DNA of 64,000 nt from Pseudomonas delhiensis. GTDB lineage: Bacteria; Pseudomonadota; Gammaproteobacteria; Pseudomonadales; Pseudomonadaceae. Both the position numbers and the translations under genes were made by a program. Shown here one piece after another: positions 57,327 to 64,000 of the stretch; within the stretch, counting starts at the first letter, position 1; each line of letters opens with the position of its first letter. The DNA lies in NCBI RefSeq assembly GCF_900187975.1, contig NZ_FZPC01000008.1:51930-115929 (forward strand), written 5' to 3'. The notes beneath the pieces are model-generated. The model searched no databases and had not been told where the DNA came from. It worked only from the letters and a program-made list of their open reading frames with translations.

Positions 57327-59303
57327 TCACAGGTACCTCACCCACTTCGCCCTGGCGCTGGCCTTCACGTCGCAGTTGGACAAGCACGAGCCCATGCCCG
57401 GAATATCCTCCGGCCTGTAGTCCGGCGGGAGGTCCGCCAGGTCGAGTTCGAGGTCGTTCAGGAAGTCGCTGCTGCCCTCTCCCCAGCCGGCGGCGGTGAT
57501 GTAGCCGCGGATCTTGCTGTCGCCCGTGGCGGACAGGCGGTTGCCGGCGATGACGCTGCCGTTGATTTCGCTCTGGCTGCCGAGGGTGATGTCGCCGCCC
57601 CGGAACTGGCCGTCGACCACGCCGCCGGCCAGCAGTCCTATGTTGCCGATGGAGTTGCTCTTCAGCTTGCCCATCGCCATGTCGCACAGGTTGCTGGGGT
57701 AGAGCCCCGTGAAGTCGATGTGGGGGTACTGGATGCTGCAGATGAACTTGAAGCCGCTGTAGTTGACCGCCGAGACGACCACCTGGCCGCCGGTGCTGAT
57801 CGAGCGGGTCGACAGGAAGCTGTTGTGGTAGTTACCGTTGGAGATGTGCAGGTCCCCTTCGAACCACAGGACGCCGGGCGCCAGGCTCTTGCCCGCCAGG
57901 GTCCACTTCCTGTTCCGGCTGTCGTAGGACAGGCAGCCCTGCTCGCTCGCGTGGCCCTGGCAGATCGTCCGGGCCTGCCGGCGATCGGCCGGGGCCGGGT
58001 CGAGGCAGTTGGCGCTGGCGTCGACCTGCAGGCAGAGGAAGTCCCTCCAGCCCCTGCCGTCGTGGGAGTAGTTGCCCAGGAAGTACTCGCCATCGGCGAG
58101 GCCGTTGACGTTGCGCACGGTCACCCGGCGCTGCCCCGCCACGAATTCGAAGACGTAGTTGGCCCCCGCCTTGAGGGTGTAGGCGTCCACCGTCGGTTTC
58201 TGCGGCATGACGTAGGGCTCGAGCCTGGCCATCAGTTCGAAGCTGACTTCCGCCGGCGCCTGGACCTTGTCGATGGCCGGGCAGTTGCTGACAGCCAGCG
58301 CCCTGATGCTGTCGAACGTGGTCCAGCCTACCGCCGGGCAAGTGACGGTCGCCCGGCTGTTGATGCTCCGCACGTCGAGCCAGGCGTTGATGGCGATGTT
58401 CCCCACCGCATTGGCCGTTTCGGCCATGCCGTTGCGCAGGGTGAGCGTCCTGCCGGCAGTCAGGCTGCCGTAGCCGGCGCCGCCGGCGCGGATCTCGCCC
58501 AGGGCGTTGCCGGTCTCCACGCGGCCGTTGTCGATGAGCAGGTTGCCGTTGGTGTTCAGTTCTCCGCTCTGCGCCCCGCTCTGCATGGCGATGCCGCCCA
58601 GCGCCGAGCCCTTGAGCACGGAGGCCGAGCCTTTCAGCGTCAGGGTGCCGTTGGCGTAGGCCTCGCCGACGCTGGCGCTGCCTTCGAGGGTGATGTCCTT
58701 GGTCGCGCGCAGCGACTCCACGCCGTTGACCGAGCCCTTGAGGGTCGCCGAGCCATCGACGTTGAGCTTGGCGTTTTCCTCGCCCTGGATGTCGATGTCG
58801 CCGGAGGCGTTGAGATCGCCGTGGATGTCGATGACGCCGTCGTGCTCCGGGCCGGGGGCGCTGCCGGGCGTCACCTGGTAGACGACCCGCAGCAGCGTCG
58901 CCGCCTGCGCCACCGCATGCCGGTTGCGCAGGTCGGCGGTGATGCTGTACGCCCTGTCCTCCTCCGCCTCCCCGGGCGGCTCGACGTCGATGATCTTCAG
59001 CGTCAGCGCATTGCTTCCCAGGCTGGCCTCCCGCTCGTCGCCCACGGCCAGCCGGGCCAGCCGCGACTCGTCCTCGGGCAGTTGCGAGTCCTCCTCCGCC
59101 AGCTTCAGGAAGTACCGGCGGAAGACCTCCACGCCGGTCCAGACGCCGGCCTGGGACTGGCTGGCGGCCTGCGCCGCCACTTGCCGGTCCTGGTTGCCGC
59201 GCACGCTGAAGATCAGCGACAGGGCGATGACGCCCAGCGCCAGGGCGCTGACCAGGACGGTGAGGATGGTTGCCGCGCCGCGTTGGCGAGAAGGTGCATT
59301 CAT
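57327..59303 (-). CDS. Large PilX-like minor pilin with predicted beta-helical domain
   Basis: 658 residues, several times longer than ordinary PilX. The N-terminus RQRGAATILTVLVSALALGV is a PilX-type class III signal and membrane helix. Residues ~150-320 are a row of short strands of the kind D(I/L)..SG...(V/L)..G (DIHGDLNASGDIDIQGEENA; NGTLTLKGSASVLKGSALGG), like bactofilin or other right-handed beta-helices. A second such stretch lies near the C-terminus (GGDITLGSQSEINGSVIAGN). Cysteines in the C-terminal half could form disulfides. Last gene of the minor-pilin operon; likely at the pilus tip. Confidence 0.75.
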   Translation of the reverse strand: MNAPSRQRGAATILTVLVSALALGVIALSLIFSVRGNQDRQVAAQAASQSQAGVWTGVEVFRRYFLKLAEEDSQLPEDESRLARLAVGDEREASLGSNALTLKIIDVEPPGEAEEDRAYSITADLRNRHAVAQAATLLRVVYQVTPGSAPGPEHDGVIDIHGDLNASGDIDIQGEENAKLNVDGSATLKGSVNGVESLRATKDITLEGSASVGEAYANGTLTLKGSASVLKGSALGGIAMQSGAQSGELNTNGNLLIDNGRVETGNALGEIRAGGAGYGSLTAGRTLTLRNGMAETANAVGNIAINAWLDVRSINSRATVTCPAVGWTTFDSIRALAVSNCPAIDKVQAPAEVSFELMARLEPYVMPQKPTVDAYTLKAGANYVFEFVAGQRRVTVRNVNGLADGEYFLGNYSHDGRGWRDFLCLQVDASANCLDPAPADRRQARTICQGHASEQGCLSYDSRNRKWTLAGKSLAPGVLWFEGDLHISNGNYHNSFLSTRSISTGGQVVVSAVNYSGFKFICSIQYPHIDFTGLYPSNLCDMAMGKLKSNSIGNIGLLAGGVVDGQFRGGDITLGSQSEINGSVIAGNRLSATGDSKIRGYITAAGWGEGSSDFLNDLELDLADLPPDYRPEDIPGMGSCLSNCDVKASARAKWVRYL

Positions 59304-59318
59304 GGTGGACGATCCCCG

Positions 59319-59975
59319 TCAGGCGTCGGATGCAGGAAGGTTGAGGAGGCAGATGCGGTAGCTGACCGGAGGCACGTCGGCCCCGGCCTGCTGCGTCGAG
59401 CTGGGCGCGGAAAGGGTGACCGTGGGGTGCCTCCGGGCCTCGCCTATCGCGCCGAACGGCGAGCACACCTCCTCCGCCAGTTCGATGCGCAGCTGGCTTT
59501 CGCTGCGGTTGCGGAACAGCAGCAGGTCCTCGGCCGGCGCCCAGGCGAGGCTCGCCAGGCCGGTACCCAGCGAGCAGTCGGGCGCCCGCAGGCGCGAGAG
59601 GATGCGCAGGGGCTGGCCGCTTTCCGCATCGCGCCCCGCCCGCTCGACGAGGCCGCCGCAGGTGGGCAGCGCGCCGTCCCGGAAGCGCCAGAGCAAGGCC
59701 TCCCGGGGCTCCGCCTGGCCGTCCAGGGCGAGCCGGGCCACGGCCAGGGCCTCGCCCGCGCCTGCCGCCATGCCGTAGCCCGCCCCCTGGATGTCCATCT
59801 GCAGCGAGACCAGGGCCGTGGCCAGCTCGCCGTCCTGGTTGGCCTCGCGCCTGGCCTGGGTGCCGATGGACGAGAAGGTCCTCAGGCTGGTCATCAGCAC
59901 CAGCATCACCAGCACCGAGATCAGCAGGCCCACCATCAGGCCGACCAGGCTCATGCCCCCTTGCCGGCCCCTCAT
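59319..59975 (-). CDS. PilW-like minor pilin
   Basis: 218 residues. MRGRQGGMSLVGLMVGLLIS is a prepilin peptide (cleavage after GG) in which the usual Glu+5 is replaced by Gly. Then LVMLVLMTSLRTFSSIG and a PilW-like body (LVSLQMDIQGAGYGMAAGAG; GLASLAWAPAEDLLLFRNRS). Its start overlaps the stop of the PilV-like gene (ATGA). Confidence 0.8.
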   Translation of the reverse strand: MRGRQGGMSLVGLMVGLLISVLVMLVLMTSLRTFSSIGTQARREANQDGELATALVSLQMDIQGAGYGMAAGAGEALAVARLALDGQAEPREALLWRFRDGALPTCGGLVERAGRDAESGQPLRILSRLRAPDCSLGTGLASLAWAPAEDLLLFRNRSESQLRIELAEEVCSPFGAIGEARRHPTVTLSAPSSTQQAGADVPPVSYRICLLNLPASDA

Positions 59976-60382
59976 GCCCCGCCTCCCACGGCGATTTCGT
60001 CGCCATCCAGGGACACCTTGAGCAGCAGCGGCGGGCTGATCTTCCCGAGGGTGGTGCCGGCCACCTGCACGGTGGTGGCGGCGCAGCCCGTGACCGTCAC
60101 CGGGATCGGCCGGGCGGAGCCGGGCAACTGGATGACGGCCCCTTCGCGGGCGCACAGGTCGACGCCGTCCTGGCCATTGCGCTGCAGCAGGTCGCGCATC
60201 TGCGCCACCGCCAGGGCCTGCAGGTTGCCGTTGCGCTGGTTGGCCAGGGTCATGGCCATGCCCAGGGCCAGCCCCAGGCAGAGGATCGACATCAGCACCA
60301 CGCCGATCAGGGCATCCAGCAGCACGTAGCCCTGCTGGCCGCGGGCCTCAGTGGAGGGAGACGGAAAGACTGGAGCGTCCAT
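59972..60382 (-). CDS. PilV-like minor pilin
   Basis: 136 residues from the ATG at 60382. The leader MDAPVFPSPSTEARGQQG ends in Gly and the helix is YVLLDALIGVVLMSILCLGL, with Asp in the +5 place of the usual Glu. The body is short (CAREGAVIQLPGSARPIPVT). The start lies 35 bp inside the preceding gene and has a poor ribosome site, so translation is probably coupled; the exact start is uncertain. Confidence 0.72.
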   Translation of the reverse strand: MDAPVFPSPSTEARGQQGYVLLDALIGVVLMSILCLGLALGMAMTLANQRNGNLQALAVAQMRDLLQRNGQDGVDLCAREGAVIQLPGSARPIPVTVTGCAATTVQVAGTTLGKISPPLLLKVSLDGDEIAVGGGA

Positions 60383-60818
60383 AGACAAGTTCGAGCTCGT
60401 TGCCGGCGCAGGTGGCATCCGTGCTGGAGCTCCCGCGGTTGTTGAAGGACATGCAGACCAGGGCGTGGCTCCCGGCCTTGGGACGGGTGGTCAGCTTCTC
60501 GGGCAGGCGGGCCTGCCAGAGCACTGGCGAGGTACAGCTGGCGGGGGTGTCGGCGTCCCTGGCCGAGCGCACGGTCAGTTGGCCCTTGCCCAGGCAGACG
60601 AAGCTGGCCGCCCGGTCCCCGCCGATGCCGTGCGGGTTGCGCAGCGCGGCGGCCTTGGCCCGGCCATAGGCCTCGCGCCAGATGCCTTCGGCGGTGTTCA
60701 GCCTGGCGTGCTCGACCCAGGTCGTGGTGAAGGGGGACGCGAGCATCGCCAGCAGCCCCACCAGCCCCACCACCACCATCATCTCGATCAGCGTGTAGCC
60801 GGCGTGCTTCGGGCTCAT
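60348..60818 (-). CDS. GspH/FimT-like minor pilin
   Basis: 156 residues. MSPKHAGYTLIEMMVVVGLV has a short leader cleaved at G^YTLIE, with the canonical Glu+5, followed by the GspH pattern (TTTWVEHARLNTAEGIWREA; AKAAALRNPHG). Overlaps the preceding pilin gene by ATGA. Confidence 0.85.
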   Translation of the reverse strand: MSPKHAGYTLIEMMVVVGLVGLLAMLASPFTTTWVEHARLNTAEGIWREAYGRAKAAALRNPHGIGGDRAASFVCLGKGQLTVRSARDADTPASCTSPVLWQARLPEKLTTRPKAGSHALVCMSFNNRGSSSTDATCAGNELELVYGRSSLSVSLH

Positions 60819-61249
60819 TTCCAGTCCCTGCCGCCGCCATGGGGGCAATCGCCCCGGCGCACGCCCTTTTCGTCGATGCTCATGTTGCAGTTCTTCGCCG
60901 AGCCGCTGAGGCCGGCGCCCCTGGCCTTGGCCCGGTAGCCGCCGGGCAGCGAGCTCACCGAATAGCTGAAGGCCCGCTCGGACGGGCGCCAGCCGTCGAA
61001 CTGCCGCATGACCGCGGAGGTGCCCTTGAACTCGCCCTCGGGAAAGGCCATCGAGCGCTGGTAGCCGGCCTCGATGACCATGCTCAGGGCGACGAGGTCC
61101 ACCTGCGCGGAGCGGATCCGCGACTTGTTGATGTAGTGGTCGTACGCCGGTAATGCGATGGCGGAGAGGATGCCGACCACCGCAACGGCGACGAGCAGCT
61201 CGATCAGCGAAAAACCGCGCTGTCGACAGTCGAGTGGACGATGACGCAT
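60815..61249 (-). CDS. PilE-like minor pilin
   Basis: 144 residues. MRHRPLDCRQRGFSLIELLV gives G^FSLIE cleavage, followed by AVAVVGILSAIALPAYDHYI, the classic type IV pilin helix, and a globular end with a pair of cysteines (NCNMSIDEKGVRRGDC). First gene of a five-gene operon of overlapping minor-pilin genes. No pilY1, assembly ATPase or secretin is present, so assembly must use machinery encoded elsewhere. Confidence 0.85.
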   Translation of the reverse strand: MRHRPLDCRQRGFSLIELLVAVAVVGILSAIALPAYDHYINKSRIRSAQVDLVALSMVIEAGYQRSMAFPEGEFKGTSAVMRQFDGWRPSERAFSYSVSSLPGGYRAKARGAGLSGSAKNCNMSIDEKGVRRGDCPHGGGRDWK

Positions 61250-61853
61250 GTCTGGACTTGCTCTGGAAGAGTGGAAAAACGGTGCCGCGCGGCGTTGCGC
61301 GTCTTTTTCCACTTAAAGTCACGGAGCGGGGAAAAGCCACCAGGAGAAAGCAAAACAACGGAAGGACTCACATTTAAGCGGCCGAACGGAATAAGTCCGC
61401 ACTCACGCTGCAAACCCCGTCAATCAAAAAATCCAGCTTGCTTCTCAAAACGTTATATTTCCTAGGAATTTTCTGTAATACGGACACCCTGAATCGACGA
61501 GGCATATATCCATGGGATCACGAAAAAGTATCAGCCGGATGAAAAGTACAATCTGAAAACCGTAAATTACCGGGCGACCTGGATATCGCTCCAAACTCAC
61601 CAGGCAGAAATCACGACTATCAACTTCCCCATATATTTCCTACAAACTTTCGGGAACAAGACTTCCTGGAAAGTAACGATTGTTTCACCCAGGGAAAAAC
61701 TCCTTCGCACGCTCGTTAGCTAGCTAACGGCATCCCCGGACGCTACCTTTGTCCCGGCAGGTTCTTCCATTTCCTGCACTCCCGCATGGCCATTGCCCGC
61801 CCCCGCTCCGAGCGGGCAATGGTCTCTTTTTCCCGCTCGTTCAGGACGTCGCC
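61250..61853. other. AT-rich intergenic region upstream of the minor-pilin operon
   Basis: About 600 bp without a convincing gene, clearly richer in A/T than its surroundings between about 61320 and 61720 (e.g. TTATATTTCCTAGGAATTTT; CCCCATATATTTCCTACAAA). It should hold the pilin operon promoter on the minus strand. A perfect 16-base palindrome CGTTAGCTAGCTAACG lies at 61714-61729. The composition suggests acquired DNA and possible silencing by MvaT-like proteins. Confidence 0.6.
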
Positions 61854-62048
61854 ATGCGTTATCTCGTCCGCACACTGGTTGTGGTTTGTCTTTCCCTGTT
61901 CCTGGGGCTGGCGGCCCGGGAATGGACCTTGTTCGTCCAGGCGCTGCCCATGGGCGGTGGCCTGCGCGCGATGCTCGCGGTGCTGCCGCTGCTGGCCGTG
62001 GGCAGCGGCAGCGCGACCTGGCTGGCCGCCCACCCCGAGCAGGGGTAG
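61854..62048 (+). CDS. Small membrane protein of unknown function
   Basis: 64 residues with two probable transmembrane helices (LVRTLVVVCLSLFLGLAA and AMLAVLPLLAVGSGSATWLA) separated by a short loop. Start ATG at 61854 follows CAGGACGTCGCC. It ends 2 bp before the convergent dehydrogenase gene. Not recognised. Confidence 0.6.
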   Translation: MRYLVRTLVVVCLSLFLGLAAREWTLFVQALPMGGGLRAMLAVLPLLAVGSGSATWLAAHPEQG

Positions 62049-62050
62049 CC

Positions 62051-63046
62051 CTAGAGCCGCTGCAGCACGCCCTCGCCCACCACGCGGGTGGTTTCCAGGC
62101 CATGGTCGAGGTGGCCTTCGTCGCGCAGGAAGCCTTCCACCGCACGCTCGATGCGCGCGGCGCCGGTTTCGTCGTGCCAGTGGAAGCGCAACAGCATGGC
62201 GGCGCTGAGGATGGCCGCCAGCGGGTTGGCGCGGCCGCTGCCGGCGATGTCCGGGGCGCTGCCGTGCACCGGCTCGGCCAGGGCCAGCCGCTCGCCCAGG
62301 TTCAGCGACGGCGCCAGGGCCAGGCCGCCGCCCCAGTGGCTGGCGAGGTCGGAGAGGATGTCGCCGAACAGGTTGCTGGTGACGATCAGGTCGAAGGCTT
62401 CCGGGCGCTCCACCAGTTGCAGGGCGGCCACGTCCACCAGACGCTCGTCGAGCACGTCGCCCCAGCCTTCGGTCACCAGCAGGTCGCGGCAGGTGTCGCG
62501 GAACAGGCCGCAGGTCAGCGGCAACACGTTGGCCTTGTGCACCAGGGTGATGCGCCGCGCCTGGCGCTGCCGGGCGATGCCCGAGGCGGCCTGGGCCAGG
62601 CGGGTGCAGGCGGCGCGGCTGATCACCCGCTCGGCGATGGCCACGCCGTCGGCTTCCCAGTGCTCGCGGCCGCTGTACAGGCCTTCGCTGTTCTCGCGCA
62701 GGACCAGCAGGTCGACACCGGCGCGGGGCGACACCACCGGCCAGGTGCGCACCGGGCGCAGGTTGAGGTACAGGCCCAGTTCCTGGCGCAGGCGCAGGAT
62801 GGCGCTGCGGTAGCCTTCCACCTTGTGGCTGGGCGAGGACACCGCGCCGAACAACCCGGCCCCGCATGCCCGCAGGGCCTCCAGGGTGGCTTCCGGCACC
62901 GAGGTGCCATGGCGCTGGAAGCAGTCCCAGCCCGCCTCAGCCTCGCGCAGGCGCAGCCCGGGCAGCAGCTTCTGCAGCACGGCCACCGCCGCCGGCAGCA
63001 CCTCGCGGCCGATGCCGTCGCCGGGGATCACGCAGAGTTCACGCAT
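62051..63046 (-). CDS. Isocitrate/isopropylmalate dehydrogenase family protein
   Basis: 331 residues, short for the family. MRELCVIPGDGIGREVLPAA opens it, then LLVLRENSEGLYSG (substrate loop), RRITLVHKANVLPLTCGLF (catalytic Lys), DLIVTSNLFGDILSDLASHW (metal Asp) and LAEPVHGSAPDIAGSGRANP (NAD site). It is an NAD-dependent beta-decarboxylating dehydrogenase. The substrate loop does not clearly read as LeuB, tartrate dehydrogenase or homoisocitrate dehydrogenase. No pathway neighbour helps. Confidence 0.85.
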   Translation of the reverse strand: MRELCVIPGDGIGREVLPAAVAVLQKLLPGLRLREAEAGWDCFQRHGTSVPEATLEALRACGAGLFGAVSSPSHKVEGYRSAILRLRQELGLYLNLRPVRTWPVVSPRAGVDLLVLRENSEGLYSGREHWEADGVAIAERVISRAACTRLAQAASGIARQRQARRITLVHKANVLPLTCGLFRDTCRDLLVTEGWGDVLDERLVDVAALQLVERPEAFDLIVTSNLFGDILSDLASHWGGGLALAPSLNLGERLALAEPVHGSAPDIAGSGRANPLAAILSAAMLLRFHWHDETGAARIERAVEGFLRDEGHLDHGLETTRVVGEGVLQRL

Positions 63047-63133
63047 GCTCGTCTCGTCGTGGACAACCTACCCACTATCTTCGGGCCAGCCGGCCCGCCC
63101 GGCGAGGCAGGCCGGACGACCGGCAGGGACGGC

Positions 63134-63778
63134 TCAGAGCTGGCCGATGGGGCGCAGGCGGTACTGCGGCGGCAACTGGTCCAGGCCGCTGACGGTGACG
63201 TTGAGGTTCTTCCAGCGGCCGTCCTTGATGCCGTAGATGCAGCCGTGCACCGACAGCGGCTGGCCGCGGTGCCAGGCGTTCTGCACGATGTTGGTGTGGC
63301 TGACGTTGGCCACCTGCTGGATGACGTTCAGCTCGCACAGGCGGTCGACGCGCTCTTCCTCGGTGGCGAACTGCGCCAGGTGCTCGCGGTACTCGTAGGC
63401 GAGGTCGCGGATGGTCCGCAGCCAGCCGTCGATCAGGCCGAACTGCTGGTCCTGCAGCGAGGCGCGCACGCCGCCGCAGCCGTAGTGGCCGGTGACCAGG
63501 ATGTGCTTCACCTTGAGCACGTCCACCGCGTACTGGATCACCGACAGGCAGTTGAGGTCGGTGTGCAGCACCACGTTGGCGACGTTGCGGTGGACGAACA
63601 GGTCGCCGGGCAGCATGCCGACGATCTCGTTGGCCGGCACCCGGGCATCGGAGCAACCGATCCACAGGTACTCGGGGGCCTGCTGGCGCGCCAGCTTGGC
63701 GAAGAAATCCGGGTCTTCTCGGTTGATCGCCTCGGCCCAGCGGGCATTGTTCTCGAACAGCTGTTCCAGGTCGCTCAT
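63134..63778 (-). CDS. can: Beta-class carbonic anhydrase
   Basis: 214 residues. LWIGCSDARVPANEIVGMLP carries the zinc Cys and the Asp-Arg dyad, and HILVTGHYGCGGVRASL the zinc His and Cys. GDLFVHRNVANVV is also typical. It interconverts CO2 and bicarbonate in the cytoplasm for carboxylation reactions. The same gene lies downstream of the higA/tRNA-Met region in P. aeruginosa. Confidence 0.94.
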   Translation of the reverse strand: MSDLEQLFENNARWAEAINREDPDFFAKLARQQAPEYLWIGCSDARVPANEIVGMLPGDLFVHRNVANVVLHTDLNCLSVIQYAVDVLKVKHILVTGHYGCGGVRASLQDQQFGLIDGWLRTIRDLAYEYREHLAQFATEEERVDRLCELNVIQQVANVSHTNIVQNAWHRGQPLSVHGCIYGIKDGRWKNLNVTVSGLDQLPPQYRLRPIGQL

Positions 63779-63844
63779 GGTGGCTCCTCCTCTTCGGCTG
63801 GCGCACCTTACGTAACGCCGGCGGCCTTTGACAAGCGCTACCGC

Positions 63845-64000
63845 TCAGGGCGTGGCGTGCTGCCGCCACCAGCGCGGCAGGCGCGGCTCCAGTTGCCCGG
63901 CGAGCTGCTGCCAGGCGGCGTGCCAGGCCTCGGCCTCGGCGGCCAGGCGCGCCCAGTCGGGGTTGCGGCGGTCCAGCGCGGCGAGCTGCTCGGCCTCGAG
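63845..64000 (-). CDS. C-terminus of an unidentified protein (partial)
   Basis: The last 51 codons of a gene that begins outside the window, ending ...LPRWWRQHATP. The visible part is helical and rich in Ala, Glu, Trp and Arg (RLAAEAEAWHAAWQQLAGQL). It stops 66 bp upstream of the carbonic anhydrase start, same strand. No family assigned. Confidence 0.6.
   Translation of the reverse strand, partial: LEAEQLAALDRRNPDWARLAAEAEAWHAAWQQLAGQLEPRLPRWWRQHATP

Noticed and set aside
54090-57327. Prophage
   Set aside because: Only an integrase and toxin-antitoxin genes or fragments are present; no structural, lysis or replication genes were seen.
54070-57330. Duplicated attachment site of tRNA-Met
   Set aside because: I looked for a second copy of the tRNA 3' end (GGTTCAAGTCCCGGTGTAGC) across the island and up to the pilin operon and found none, so no att pair is claimed.

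Overview
The window is a stretch of a high-GC Pseudomonas chromosome. The gene order hemH - TIGR01777 - renalase - rudS - MerR - phrB - pagL - murI - moeB - prmC - prfA - hemA - TPR lipoprotein - lolB - ispE - prs - rplY - pth - ychF - tRNA-Met - higA - carbonic anhydrase follows, as I recall it, the P. aeruginosa PAO1 locus around PA4655-PA4676. Together with gluconate-dehydrogenase-like genes, PagL and dispersed GTAGGAGCG repeats this suggests the P. aeruginosa / citronellolis / nitroreducens side of the genus. Species cannot be fixed from sequence reading alone.

Positions 1-12.9 kb hold an HscC (Hsp70) / J-protein pair, small lipoproteins, a purine permease, trmA, small DUF genes, alaC, a PhzF-like protein, a YpfJ-type zinc protease and a stand-alone response regulator. 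Positions 13-20 kb hold a DUF1302/DUF1329 envelope pair, an acyl-CoA synthetase and, divergently, a thiolase, with a dyad operator candidate between the last two. Positions 19.6-23.4 kb hold a three-gene periplasmic dehydrogenase (Tat subunit, GMC flavoprotein, triheme cytochrome c). Positions 23.5-34 kb hold a LysE exporter, a 2-hydroxyacid dehydrogenase, rsmC, a LysP/AroP-type permease, a manganese (yybP-ykoY) riboswitch with its GDT1-family exporter, an SDR, an M48 lipoprotein protease and a chemoreceptor, with a tandem repeat array at 29.26-29.76 kb.

Positions 34.4-41 kb form a coherent light-stress locus: ferrochelatase, a TIGR01777 protein, a renalase, RudS (tRNA 4-thiouridine eraser), a LitR/PplR-type MerR regulator and DNA photolyase. 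Direct-repeat TGTACA operators lie in front of the renalase gene and in front of the rudS-pplR-phrB operon. Genes for a light-sensing LOV partner are not in the window.

Positions 41.3-53.8 kb are housekeeping: pagL, the overlapping hemA-prfA-prmC-moeB-murI operon, the lolB/ispE group, two tRNA-Gln, prs, rplY, pth and ychF. After tRNA-Met (54.0 kb) comes an accessory island. It has an intact vapBC and tyrosine integrase, an orphan higA, a second vapBC-integrase module reduced by internal deletions, and a yefM fragment. It is followed by a five-gene minor-pilin operon whose last product is a 658-residue PilX-like protein with a predicted beta-helical region. The window ends with an isocitrate/isopropylmalate-dehydrogenase-family gene, a beta-carbonic anhydrase and the C-terminus of an unidentified gene.
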